In this document: positions 1 through 9,063 of the stretch, piece by piece
Numbering within the stretch: position 1 is the stretch's first letter
Layout: each line of letters starts with the position of its first letter
Source of the DNA: Scytolyngbya sp. HA4215-MV1
GTDB taxonomy: Bacteria > Cyanobacteriota > Cyanobacteriia > Leptolyngbyales > Leptolyngbyaceae
Assembly (NCBI GenBank): GCA_019359045.1
Contig: JAHHIA010000010.1
Location: forward strand, 210,484-274,483
Direction: 5' to 3'
Length of the DNA stretch: 64,000 nt
The notes under the pieces: model-generated
The model's database searches: none
What the model was told of the DNA's origin: nothing
The model's input: only the letters and a program-made list of their open reading frames with translations
Program-made: the position numbers and the translations under genes

Positions 1-2
1 TG

Positions 3-1697
3 CGGGGGGAGTTTACCAATCTGGTGAGAGTTCTCCCCACCAATCTGGCAACCAATCGGGGGCTAAGCGATATTGTTCATGCCATCCAACATGCCATCAG
101 CCACCTGGCGCATGTTGGCACACCACTACCCAAAAAATGGGTCGATGTTCGCAAAAGGCTGGAAACTGATGAGCGCAACTATATCTCTTTAGAAGAATAC
201 TTTGGTATTTGTCAGGCAAATGGCTTTGAACGCCGCCCCGACCAATTGCAACTCAGCGACTATCTCCATGATCTGGGGGTTTGTCTGCATTTTCAAAGCG
301 ATCCAGTGTTGAAAAAAGTCTTGATTCTGAAACCAGAGTGGGGCACCGCAGCCGTTTACAAAGCTCTTGATACTCAACAAGTCAGAGAGAATCTAGGTCG
401 TTTCAGTCGTGCTCAGCTAGACCAAATCTGGCGTGACAATGAGTATACCGAGATGCGCGACGAGCTACTGCACCTGATGATGCGCTTCAAGCTCTGCTAT
501 CAAATCCCCGGTACGGAAGACCAATACATCGCCCCCCAATTGCTTGCGATCGACGCACCCGACTACGACTGGGACGACTCCGACAATCTGCTGCTGCGCT
601 ATCACTACGAATTCATGCCCAAAGGCATCCTCACCCGGTTCATTGTCGAGATGCACCGCTTTATTGAACAGCAGCAATTGGTTTGGAAAAACGGCGTTGT
701 CCTTAACAATGGCACTGCCAGAGCCGAAGTGATAGAGCGATATCACAAAGGTGAAATTCACATCCGGGTCAGTGGCAATCGCAAAAAAGACCTGCTTACC
801 GTGGTCAGTCACGAACTCGACCAAATCAATGCTTCCTACGAGCGATTGCAAGACAAGTGCAAAAAGCTGATTCCCTGTAACTGCAAAACTTGCATCGGCA
901 AACCCTCTCCCTACTTCCATCCCCTAGACTTACTCCATCGCGCTCTGGATAGCCGCAACTATCAAGTCCAGTGTCAATCCAGCTTTGAGATGATAGACCC
1001 CCGACGGCTCATCCTGGATATCAGTGATTCCCTCGATCGTTTAGAGACCCGCCCAATGAGTTCCCAAACCCCCAGTCCCGACAATCCCCCCGCTTCCCTG
1101 GAAGACCGCACCCAAGGCTGGCAAGAACAGACCCTCGCAACCAAAGAGATCTTTATCTCCTACGCCTGGAAGACCGAAAGCGAAGACATCGCCAACCAGA
1201 TCGATCGCGCCTTTCAAGCCAAAGGCATCACGATCGTGCGTGACAAACGTGACCTGGGTTTCAAAGGACTAATCAAAGAATTCATGCAAGAAATCGGGCG
1301 TGGCAAATGCGTCATTGCCGTAATTGATGACAAATATCTCAAATCTCCCAACTGCATGTTCGAGCTAATGCAAGTGGCAGAGAACGGCAACTTGTACGAT
1401 CGCATCTTCCCCGTCGTCCTGCCCAGCGCCAAAATCTATCGAGCCAGCGATCGCCTCCGATACATCCGCCACTGGCAAACCGAAACCGACACCTTAAATA
1501 AAGAACTACAAGAGTTTGGCAATGCAGTCAACGTCAGCAGCATTCAAGCAGAACTGAATCTGTATGCAGGCATCCGCAGCACAATCGATCGGCTCACCGA
1601 TTTCCTCAAAAACATGAACACCCTCACCGTAGAGATGCATCAAGAAGCGCAGTTTGAAGACATCATTCAAGCCATTGAGCAAAAGTTAAATGATTAG
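3..1697 (+). CDS. ROCO-type protein, 3' part: end of Roc GTPase, COR domain and C-terminal TIR domain (5' end outside window)
   Basis: The frame is open to the left edge, so the first in-frame GTG (24) is internal and the true start lies upstream. What remains (about 565 codons) begins with the end of a Roc GTPase ('EFTNLVRVLPTN', then 'HVGTPLPKKWVDVR', the usual Roc-COR junction). A COR domain follows over about residues 35-290 (counted from 24), with the CxCxxC cluster 'CNCKTC' at about 285-290 typical of cyanobacterial ROCO proteins, then a Pro/Ser-rich linker (about 342-370) and a TIR domain from about 374 ('KEIFISYAW', 'RDKRDLGF', 'SPNCMFEL'). ROCO proteins are large GTPases, usually with N-terminal leucine-rich repeats; TIR domains bind or cleave NAD or mediate assembly. 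A role as a GTPase-gated effector is inference. Confident on domains, not on function. Confidence 0.85.
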   Translation, partial: RGEFTNLVRVLPTNLATNRGLSDIVHAIQHAISHLAHVGTPLPKKWVDVRKRLETDERNYISLEEYFGICQANGFERRPDQLQLSDYLHDLGVCLHFQSDPVLKKVLILKPEWGTAAVYKALDTQQVRENLGRFSRAQLDQIWRDNEYTEMRDELLHLMMRFKLCYQIPGTEDQYIAPQLLAIDAPDYDWDDSDNLLLRYHYEFMPKGILTRFIVEMHRFIEQQQLVWKNGVVLNNGTARAEVIERYHKGEIHIRVSGNRKKDLLTVVSHELDQINASYERLQDKCKKLIPCNCKTCIGKPSPYFHPLDLLHRALDSRNYQVQCQSSFEMIDPRRLILDISDSLDRLETRPMSSQTPSPDNPPASLEDRTQGWQEQTLATKEIFISYAWKTESEDIANQIDRAFQAKGITIVRDKRDLGFKGLIKEFMQEIGRGKCVIAVIDDKYLKSPNCMFELMQVAENGNLYDRIFPVVLPSAKIYRASDRLRYIRHWQTETDTLNKELQEFGNAVNVSSIQAELNLYAGIRSTIDRLTDFLKNMNTLTVEMHQEAQFEDIIQAIEQKLND

Positions 1698-1776
1698 AGC
1701 CAAAAGGCTTGATGCGCTCTTGACGACAATCTGGTTGATACACTAAAAACAACGCAGTTCTGCTCAAGGATTCGTG

Positions 1777-2092
1777 ATGGCTGCTGAAACCTCCTCCCGC
1801 TACGTCACCCGAAATACCGAAATTTTGGGCGGAGAACCCATCATCGCTGGCACTCGTACCTCTATCCGTTCCATCGTCGGATTGTGGAGACTCGGCATTA
1901 TGCCCGAAGAAATTCCGACCCATTTCCCCCATCTCACCCTGGCACAAGTAATTCGATGCTTTGAGTTTCTATCTCGATAATCAAGCCGAGATCAACGAGT
2001 ATATCGATCGCAATCAGGTGCCTGATGAACGAGTACATCCCTCTGTAAAAGGTTTTGGGGATATTGTGAAAAAGGTTTTGGGGATATTGTGA
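1777..2092 (+). pseudogene. DUF433 (VapB45-like antitoxin) gene, frameshifted
   Basis: From the ATG at 1777 (or the GTG at 1774) the frame encodes a DUF433 protein: 'ILGGEPIIAGTRTSI', 'LWRLGIMPEEI', 'FPHLTLAQV'. It then hits a stop at 1978-1980 after an atypical tail. Dropping one base at 1950-1952 ('gtaattcg') restores the family's usual continuation 'FDALSFYLDNQAEINEYIDR' and runs to a TGA at 2090-2092, so a +1 frameshift has broken the gene. The restored 3' end also runs through a 23-bp tandem duplication. DUF433 proteins are antitoxin-like and are normally followed by a PIN-like toxin; none is recognisable in 2093-2320. A sequencing error is the alternative explanation. Confidence 0.7.
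2047..2091 (+). repeat. 23-bp tandem duplication
   Basis: Two identical 22-nt blocks (2047-2068 and 2070-2091, core 'ggttttggggatattgtg') are separated by a single A, giving a period of 23 bp. The duplication lies at the 3' end of the broken DUF433 gene and is not a multiple of three, consistent with decay by replication slippage. 2093-2320 holds no gene I can support. Confidence 0.85.
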
Positions 2093-2326
2093 CCGTTCTT
2101 GCTCCATGAAATCGCACAACGGATTGGCATTTTGGTCAGTACCTTAGCGGCTGATGCAATTTGGAATCAGTTACTCTATGCATAATTGGGCATTGCCAAA
2201 AGCCAGATTCCCAGAACTGCCAAAGATGCCGAGAATCTAGGAATTTCCAGCCTTCCGCTTCCTTCACCCCAAAACTCATCTCCAGAAGAGGTTGTCTTGA
2301 TACGGTAAGCACCTTAGTGTGTGTCT

Positions 2327-4066
2327 ATGATTGAGAAGCTACCCACAGACAACCCAGCCATTATGCAGCTTGACTCTAGACCCACCCCCGCGTCCAAGGC
2401 ATCCTCCCATGCCAGTGAGGTCACCTCCCAACCCCAACCCTGGTGGCGATCGATCCGCCCGATCGGTGCCTGTGCCCTCGAAGGACTTGCCTTTCGTGGC
2501 GATGCCCTGATTGCCCTCGACACCGTGCGGGGCTACCTGCTGCAAATCGATTGCCTCACCGACGACACCCAAATCCTCAACCCTCACCAAGTTGACACTT
2601 TCTCTGGTGCAACCGGGTTGGCAATCTGGCAGGAACAGATCTGGTTCGCCAAAGAAAACAGCGTCTACTTCTGCAACTGGCACGATTTCAAACCCCAGCA
2701 CTTCGTCACCCTGCCCTATCCCGTCAACGGCATCGGCATCTGGGAAGCCACCGTCTATGTCGCCAGCCAAAAATCCGGCTACATCACCATCTTCGATCGG
2801 CAAACCCGCCGACAGATCACCCGCTTCCCCATGCCCGGAGTTGGTGAAGAAAACCTCACCGTGCGCGGCGAAGAACTCTGGGTCTGCGATCGCATCGAAC
2901 AAACCGTCTACTGCATGGATCGTGCCACTGGCGAAATCTACTTCAGTGTCCTCACCCCGTTTGAATTTCCCACCGGGCTAGCCTTCCACCGCCACCCCCA
3001 AACTGGCAAAGACATCCTCTACGTCGTCTATGCCGGAGAAGAAACCTACATCCGCGACAACCCCAATAACCTGGAAACGCCTTACGAGCTAACCTTTCGC
3101 GATCGCACCTTCATCCATCCCCTGCACTTCGAGTATCACGAAAAAGAACGGTACGCCCTCTCCAACGGCTACCGGGTGGAAATGTCCTATATCGAAGAAC
3201 TGCTGCCCTTAGAAGAAGTGCATCTGGAAAAGCTGGAATGGCGCATCGCCCTACCCACCGAAACCCCCCGCCAAAAAGTGGTGAAAGTGGAACCCTTTGG
3301 CATACCCTTTGTCGAAGAAATCCAAGATGGGCAACGGGTTGCCGTCTTCCACTTCGACACCCTCACCCCCAACGAACGCCGCATCTTTGGTTGGAAAGCG
3401 CTACTGGAAGTCCGCGGTATCAAGTATCTGCTCAAGCCTTCCGAAGTCGAAAAAAGTCCCGCCCTCTCCGCCGATTTTCAAAGCCGTTACCTGGTCGATG
3501 ATGATGAACTGGCGATGGATACCGAGGTAATCCAGCAAGCCGCCAAAGCCGCTATCGGCACCGAAACCAACCTGCTCCGCAAGATTCTGAAAATCCGCAA
3601 CTATGTCTACGATCGCTTGTCCTATAGCTTGACCGATCGCATCGAACCCCCCGATGTTGTACTGGAGCGCGGTGTTGGCTCCTGCGGCGAATATGTTGGC
3701 GTACTGTTAGCACTGGCACGCCTGAATGGTATCGCCTGCCGCACCGTTGGGCGCTACAAATGCCCTCCCCATGCTGACCATCACCATTTGCCCCTGCAAC
3801 CCGACTACAACCATGTTTGGCTGGAATTTTATGTGCCCGGATTTGGCTGGTTGCCGATGGAGTCCAATCCCGATGACATTACCGAACGCGGTCCCTACCC
3901 TACCCGCTTTTTCATGGGCTTGCCCTGGTATCACGCTGAAATTGGCAAAGGCATTGCGTTTGAAACGCTGAACTCTGCCAACGGTGGGGTGGACGTGTCG
4001 ATCGGGGAACTGGCAATCAACCACGTCCGCTTCACCATCTTGGGCGAACTCATCCCTACGGAGTGA
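2327..4066 (+). CDS. Beta-propeller (NHL/SMP-30-like) protein with C-terminal transglutaminase-like domain
   Basis: 579 residues from ATG 2327 (GTG 2321 two codons upstream is equally possible; neither has a clear Shine-Dalgarno). Residues about 45-260 look like a beta-propeller with repeated strand motifs ('GLAFRGDALIALD', 'GLAIWQEQIWFA', 'GIGIWEATVYVAS', 'LTVRGEELWVCD'). A transglutaminase/protease-like core follows, with Cys453 in 'GVGSCGEY' and His496 in 'YNHVWLEF'. At the position of the third catalytic residue the sequence is 'WLPMESNPDD', so Glu512 replaces the usual Asp, with two Asp four and five residues later. No signal peptide is visible, suggesting a cytosolic protein. Bacterial proteins of this fold are mostly thiol peptidases or amidases; the substrate is unknown. 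It stands alone between the broken DUF433 gene and a convergent hydrolase gene. Confidence 0.75.
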   Translation: MIEKLPTDNPAIMQLDSRPTPASKASSHASEVTSQPQPWWRSIRPIGACALEGLAFRGDALIALDTVRGYLLQIDCLTDDTQILNPHQVDTFSGATGLAIWQEQIWFAKENSVYFCNWHDFKPQHFVTLPYPVNGIGIWEATVYVASQKSGYITIFDRQTRRQITRFPMPGVGEENLTVRGEELWVCDRIEQTVYCMDRATGEIYFSVLTPFEFPTGLAFHRHPQTGKDILYVVYAGEETYIRDNPNNLETPYELTFRDRTFIHPLHFEYHEKERYALSNGYRVEMSYIEELLPLEEVHLEKLEWRIALPTETPRQKVVKVEPFGIPFVEEIQDGQRVAVFHFDTLTPNERRIFGWKALLEVRGIKYLLKPSEVEKSPALSADFQSRYLVDDDELAMDTEVIQQAAKAAIGTETNLLRKILKIRNYVYDRLSYSLTDRIEPPDVVLERGVGSCGEYVGVLLALARLNGIACRTVGRYKCPPHADHHHLPLQPDYNHVWLEFYVPGFGWLPMESNPDDITERGPYPTRFFMGLPWYHAEIGKGIAFETLNSANGGVDVSIGELAINHVRFTILGELIPTE

Positions 4067-4075
4067 CGCTGGGTT

Positions 4076-6076
4076 TTATTGGGGAGGCGTCAAAATCTCT
4101 TGCCGCACTGCTTTGGGAGAGTCCCCAGCAATATTCACGCGATAGCGCTCTGGTGAAAAGGCAACCTGAATTTGCTTTTCCACACAAATAGCGGAGAACT
4201 TTTGAAACAGCGCTTGAGCCTGGGGAGGCTGAGAAGCGTCAGAAGATTTTTCGCTGGGCAGCGATGTCGCAGCCAATTGGGGGTTGAGCGTCACTAGAAA
4301 ATCTCGAAACCCCATAAAAGCCAATTCATAGACCGCCTTGCGGGTAAATTCTCCCTGAAAGTAACCGCCATGTACATCAATGCGTCCCAGCAACCAGGAA
4401 ATCATTAATACTGGGTAGACAATGAAATTCAGTAAGGGAAATTGATCCAATCGGTAGCTCAAAATCGCTTGTTTTTTGGACGATCGCTGACCCTTTTGAT
4501 ACTTGTAATCGACATAATTAGTGCAGTCGAAATAAGTGAATAAATCGGCAATGGCGATCGCTTGGGTATCTCCTTCCGGTTGTAGTTCTTTCAACGAAAC
4601 ACTGCTGAGCAACTTATTGATTTCCAAATAGTTTGCTAACTGCACAGGTGGATTGGTCGTCATCGTAGTGGCATTCACCACTCCATATTTGGGATCTTTT
4701 TTCCGATCTAAAGGAGACACGGTCACATTTCCCAATCGGTGACCATGAATTCGTTCACTGGTGGGGAAACTAAAGTAATTGGCTGCTGTGGAAGCAACCC
4801 GCAGTGCCAAATCTCCCTCATTACTAAACAAATACGCTTCACTAAATCGGCGCAAGGAGGATCGCAAAAAATTCGCCCGCCCTTCCGCGATCGCATTGGC
4901 AGGAATATCGGGTGAAGCAAGGACTAATCGCCCTAGACAAAAGGCTCGCCCAATATCTGAAGGCGGCGCTTTGCCATCACTATCCAAGGTGCCGATCGAA
5001 CGAGAATCAAACACATCCGACAAAATTCTCACCGCATTTGTGGTCACAAAAGCACCCATACTATGGGCGATAAAGCTGAGCTTGATTCTCTTTTCGTCCC
5101 AATTTGCGATCGCTTTTTGATATTCAGTTTGCGCAATATTAATTGCATCTTCAGCAATCTTCAGAAATAAATCATCCTCACAATCAACCTGACAAGATTG
5201 CTGTACTCGTTGGAGCAAAGCTCGAAATTCAGCACTCTTCCAATCGATTTTAATTTGCTCTTTCAAAAGCTCTCGACGAAACGAATCAAAGATTTTCAAA
5301 AGAACTGACTGATCGATATCTGGATGCTGTTCAAAATATTTTTTTTGAAGTGACTGAGCCAGAACTTGGTTCACTTCGTAGTCAATTAACCCTTGATCTA
5401 ATTGCCGAATGAGTTCCACCAGATCGGGCACCCCAAATTGGGCTGCTCGATAATTATCGCGAAAATACAACACTATCCGCAAAAGGATTAATGCAATAAC
5501 TAAGGTGGGTACAAACAATGCCAGAACGAATAGAAAAGAGATATCACCTGAGAACAGTGCAATTAACAGGGCCGCGAAGATACCCCCAAATAGCAAAAAA
5601 CTCAGCAATACAGGCAAAGATTGTAGGGCTCGAAGCAAATGTTTGCTCAGGCTTTTCATGCTTTCTGAGGGCCAGCGATAGCCTAAGAAAACCGAGTTTT
5701 TACCAATCTGATTGTTTCGGGCATATTGCCAGATTTCCTGATACCAATCTTTGACGGGACCAATTTGCATGTTGTAGCCATGAATGGCAATTACAAGTTC
5801 AGCCCGCTCATCTTTCCGATCGTTTTTTGCGTAAAGACTAGCCGCAATACGTTCGATCGCGTGCTGCGGATCAGGCAAAAAAGTGACTCCCTGTAAGAGC
5901 GTTGGATCAATTGCCTGGAGTGGATTTTCCTCTCCTTTTTCCTCAATATTGGTCGGGGCAGTACTCACCGCAAAAAAACCAGGCAAATCCTGTTTTGAAT
6001 TTGAATTGGTAACCGATGAATTCACCGCATTGTGATCGGGCTTAAACTGGTATAACGCAACGAGAGGAATACCCAT
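4076..6076 (-). CDS. Membrane-anchored alpha/beta hydrolase (paralogue 1)
   Basis: 666 residues. I chose ATG 6074-6076 because AGGA lies 8 nt upstream; an upstream start at 6160 would lie inside the 91-nt palindromic element. The protein has an alpha/beta hydrolase core split by a long insert: an oxyanion-type 'AIHGYN' (about 97-102), two membrane segments (about 152-205), a helical cytosolic stretch, then the nucleophile elbow 'FIAHSMGAF' (Ser339), followed by 'LGRLVLASPDIP' and a C-terminal 'HGGYF' that could supply Asp and His. It resembles the DUF900 type of predicted lipase/esterase. The next gene upstream (6186-8402) encodes a clear paralogue with the same order of motifs. Substrate unknown; a membrane-lipid target is inference from the anchor. 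Confidence 0.72.
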   Translation of the reverse strand: MGIPLVALYQFKPDHNAVNSSVTNSNSKQDLPGFFAVSTAPTNIEEKGEENPLQAIDPTLLQGVTFLPDPQHAIERIAASLYAKNDRKDERAELVIAIHGYNMQIGPVKDWYQEIWQYARNNQIGKNSVFLGYRWPSESMKSLSKHLLRALQSLPVLLSFLLFGGIFAALLIALFSGDISFLFVLALFVPTLVIALILLRIVLYFRDNYRAAQFGVPDLVELIRQLDQGLIDYEVNQVLAQSLQKKYFEQHPDIDQSVLLKIFDSFRRELLKEQIKIDWKSAEFRALLQRVQQSCQVDCEDDLFLKIAEDAINIAQTEYQKAIANWDEKRIKLSFIAHSMGAFVTTNAVRILSDVFDSRSIGTLDSDGKAPPSDIGRAFCLGRLVLASPDIPANAIAEGRANFLRSSLRRFSEAYLFSNEGDLALRVASTAANYFSFPTSERIHGHRLGNVTVSPLDRKKDPKYGVVNATTMTTNPPVQLANYLEINKLLSSVSLKELQPEGDTQAIAIADLFTYFDCTNYVDYKYQKGQRSSKKQAILSYRLDQFPLLNFIVYPVLMISWLLGRIDVHGGYFQGEFTRKAVYELAFMGFRDFLVTLNPQLAATSLPSEKSSDASQPPQAQALFQKFSAICVEKQIQVAFSPERYRVNIAGDSPKAVRQEILTPPQ

Positions 6077-6089
6077 GGTTCGAGTTCCT

Positions 6090-6180
6090 GGTAGTGTTTC
6101 AAAGGTGTTGTTGGTATTTTTGAAAGCTTTATCTAGCAAAGCTTTCAAAAATACCAACAACCTATCTAGAACATAACCGA
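6090..6180 (-). repeat. 91-nt palindromic element, copy A
   Basis: Core is a perfect 24-bp inverted repeat (arms 6107-6130 and 6138-6161, 7-nt loop). Its flanks match copy B (32462-32552) in the same orientation on the minus strand: both begin 'tcggttatgttctaga' and end 'gaaacactacc', both are 91 nt, and both share 'ttgttggta', a loop 'ctttgct' and 'taccaacaa'. The inner stem differs between copies yet stays paired. Copy A lies between the two hydrolase paralogues, 6 nt past the stop of the upstream gene, so it may also act as an intercistronic hairpin in their transcript. Confidence 0.85.
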
Positions 6181-6185
6181 GTTCC

Positions 6186-8402
6186 TTAATTCGGTTTTGA
6201 TGAATCGGTTTTGGGAGTCTGAGTAATACTCTTTAAGGTAGAGGTCCCTGCATCTTTGCCGAGTGTATCTAAGAGCGGTTCCTGTGCCAAAATGCCTAAT
6301 CTCACTGCGTCTCGATCGCGCCCTAAAACATCCACCATATAACGTTCTGGAGAAGCAGCAACCTGAATACATTTTTGCTCACAAACCCAGGAGAAATATC
6401 GAATCGCGATTCGACGTTTTTCAATCAGTAAGTCGGACAGCTCAGAATCATTTGAATTACTAGTCTTGAGTTTTTCGATGGCTTGATTTAGGGCTGGAAT
6501 TCGAGCCAAGCGATCCTTGAGTGGGTTAGGTAAGGGATTGGTAATCCCTAATTCTTCTGGCGTCTCTAAAACTAGGGAGTCAAGCAATCCCTTAAAGCCG
6601 ACAAATGCCAAGCGATAAATTAATCGCTTACTGAGCCTGCCCCAAAAATACCCCCCATGGACATCTCGCCCTTTGGGAAAGGTATCGGGGCTGAATTGTG
6701 CATAGGCAAACAAAAGTTTCAAATAATCTGGCAATTTCAAGGGTGAGCGTTGCCGATCGCAAATCATCACATTGAAAACATCGGTTTGGTGCACCAGGTC
6801 ATTGCTGTCTTTGAACTTGCCATAATCCGTTCTATCTCGATATTCGGTACAGTCAAAGTACGTAAATAAATCTGCGATCGACTCTGGATCTTTTTGATCC
6901 TTTTCTAGCGATTCTTGCTCCCCCTTGACCTCCGCTTGAGGATCTAAACTTTGGTTATTGTTTTTCTGAAGCACACTCACTTCTAGATAGCCTAGCAAGT
7001 GTTCAACCGGGATTTGAGGTAAGCGGCTTAAATTTACCACTCCATAAGATGATTGGCTTTCTTTGGGATTGACCGTTACATTACCCAAGCGATACCCTTG
7101 TGTGCGCGTTTTTGCCGGAAATGAGAAATAATTTGCTGCTGTAGAAGCCATTCTTAGCGCCAAATCTCCCTCATTACTAAAGAGATAGGCTTCTTCAAAT
7201 CGTCGTAGGGACGATCGTAAAAAATTGGCGCGTCCTGAAACAATTGCCCTGACCGGAATATCTGGTGAAGCTAAGACTAACCGACCCAATGAAAAGACTC
7301 TACCCACTCTGGAAGATGGGCTTTTTTCAGTACTATTCAGTGCCCCGATCGACTGCTGATCAAAAACATCAGAAAGAATGCGAATCACCTGAGTCGTGAC
7401 TAGACCTCCCATACTATGTCCAATAAAGCTCAACTTCACAGGTTTATGCCGCCAGTAGCTTACTGCTTTGTCATATTGCTGTTGACCAATCTGAGCGACT
7501 TCCTGAGCAATTTGAACCAGCACTTCATCGCCTAAACTGACCGAACAAGCTTGCCGGATCGTACTGAGCAAAAGCACAAATTTAGGGTTTTCTGGATTAA
7601 TTTCCACTTCTTTTCTATCCAGTGCTTGCCGAATTTGAGCGATCGTTTCAGCTAAAACTGCTTCGTTAAATTCGATTTGATTTAACGCGCAATTTGTTTT
7701 AATGGGTGTAATGAAATCTTCCTGATTTAATAAGTCTTCAATTCGGCGATCGATGAGACTTTGATCCAGCTGCCTGATCAGCTCCATCAGATCTGGTACC
7801 CCGTAGTTAATTGCGCGATAAGAATCTCGAAAATAAAGAACGATCCTAAGAATAAATAGGGTAAAAAATAGGGTAAAGAAAAAGACTCCCACGATCGTTG
7901 GAATGAGCGATAACCAAGTCCATTGACTTGCCCAGAAAGTTAGTAATCCCGCCAAAACTAAACCTGAAATTGCCAAAGAAATACCACCACTCAGCAACCC
8001 ATAGAGTGCCAAAGGTAAGGCTGCAAATGCATCCTTAAAACTGCCAGGAACATGTTCTGAGGGCCAACGATAGCCCAAAAAAACTGAGCTATTTTTACGA
8101 TTCTGAATACATTTATCTTCATTAATATACGTACACAAAGATTCGTACCATTGTCTCACTCCGTCAATATTGTCTTGCCCCGCCCCTGTGTTGTAACCAT
8201 GAATCGTAATGACCAATCCCAATTCATCCGTTGAGAGTTGACTATTTTGATAAAGTTGTTCCACTACATCCTTAATCGTAGGAGGAAAAACATCCCTGAC
8301 AACTGAATCATCTTCAACATTGGCAGGTGCTGTACTTTTGGCGAAATATCCAGGAATCTCTAACGTTTGACCTGGAAATAGGTTTTCGATCAAAACATCC
8401 AT
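6186..8402 (-). CDS. Membrane-anchored alpha/beta hydrolase (paralogue 2)
   Basis: 738 residues, colinear paralogue of the downstream gene. Both share the N-terminal 'PG(Y/F)FA.STAP.N' motif, a 'TIHGYN' oxyanion region (about 66-71), 'VFLGYRWPSE' (about 107-116), hydrophobic segments at about 128-155 and 160-190, 'RIVLYFRD', the nucleophile elbow 'GHSMGG' (Ser330), 'LGRLVLASPDIP' and a C-terminal 'DVHGGYF'. It is longer than its partner by an insert near 480-500 and a tail of about 45 residues. Start ATG 8400-8402 has a purine-rich stretch upstream. The pair is co-directional with 109 nt between coding regions, occupied by the palindromic element. Likely one transcription unit; reaction unknown. 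Confidence 0.72.
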   Translation of the reverse strand: MDVLIENLFPGQTLEIPGYFAKSTAPANVEDDSVVRDVFPPTIKDVVEQLYQNSQLSTDELGLVITIHGYNTGAGQDNIDGVRQWYESLCTYINEDKCIQNRKNSSVFLGYRWPSEHVPGSFKDAFAALPLALYGLLSGGISLAISGLVLAGLLTFWASQWTWLSLIPTIVGVFFFTLFFTLFILRIVLYFRDSYRAINYGVPDLMELIRQLDQSLIDRRIEDLLNQEDFITPIKTNCALNQIEFNEAVLAETIAQIRQALDRKEVEINPENPKFVLLLSTIRQACSVSLGDEVLVQIAQEVAQIGQQQYDKAVSYWRHKPVKLSFIGHSMGGLVTTQVIRILSDVFDQQSIGALNSTEKSPSSRVGRVFSLGRLVLASPDIPVRAIVSGRANFLRSSLRRFEEAYLFSNEGDLALRMASTAANYFSFPAKTRTQGYRLGNVTVNPKESQSSYGVVNLSRLPQIPVEHLLGYLEVSVLQKNNNQSLDPQAEVKGEQESLEKDQKDPESIADLFTYFDCTEYRDRTDYGKFKDSNDLVHQTDVFNVMICDRQRSPLKLPDYLKLLFAYAQFSPDTFPKGRDVHGGYFWGRLSKRLIYRLAFVGFKGLLDSLVLETPEELGITNPLPNPLKDRLARIPALNQAIEKLKTSNSNDSELSDLLIEKRRIAIRYFSWVCEQKCIQVAASPERYMVDVLGRDRDAVRLGILAQEPLLDTLGKDAGTSTLKSITQTPKTDSSKPN

Positions 8403-9063
8403 GCCTTGTAATGCTCCCCTGTTGTAGTCATTTACCAGTCTATTGAAAAGCTTTGCTCTCCCATCATGCAGTATTGTGAAGCGATCAATGAGCCAGGTAC
8501 ATCAAAGTGAATAAAGATTAAATGACGATGACTCTTGACATTAAGCAAACACTAAAACAAAAAGCTTCCATTTTCGGAATTTCCCAAAATTAAAATGAAA
8601 TAGCTCGATTACTTAAGAATTAAAAATCGTTTTTATCGTACTAAAAAAAATTATTTTCATCATCTCCAAGTGATACAAATCCACTCAGCTCCAGATCGGA
8701 AATCATGCCTTAGTTAAAAGTTAAAGCTTTTTTACAAAAAATGGACGGAAAAGAGAAGCAGATATCGTGCAGTGCTTCAATTTTCTCCGAAACTTACCGA
8801 GAAGATTCAAGCAACCTACTTTTCTTAAAATTAGTCGATATGGGATGGAAATATCCTGACTCGTTTGTGTGGTTTATGACAAGGGCGATCGAATTGCACA
8901 GCCTGTTTCTTCGCACGAAATCCTGCGCTGATTGTTACGATATTCCGTGTCCGAAGGCTGCAATTTTGCTGTTCAACCATGAAACTGACGGGTCGTTACC
9001 ACGAACCATTGATTTGTGGGTCAAGCTTGCGTTACTGTGAATTGGCTAATTGGGGGACGGTAC
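8403..9063. other. Intergenic region between divergent hydrolase and hisA genes
   Basis: Very AT-rich around 8500-8740, with runs such as 'actaaaaaaaattatttt'. It must contain the promoters of both divergent genes. An open frame at 8741-9040 has no ribosome-binding site and no recognisable features; I do not call it a gene. No repeat or RNA structure stands out. Confidence 0.5.

Noticed and set aside
2339..2902. 187-codon minus-strand frame opposite the transglutaminase gene
   Set aside because: Low-complexity Gly/Asp-rich product; shadow of the plus-strand gene.
8741..9040. 99-codon plus-strand frame before hisA
   Set aside because: No ribosome-binding site, odd composition with clustered Cys/Trp, no family resemblance, overlaps the hisA leader.
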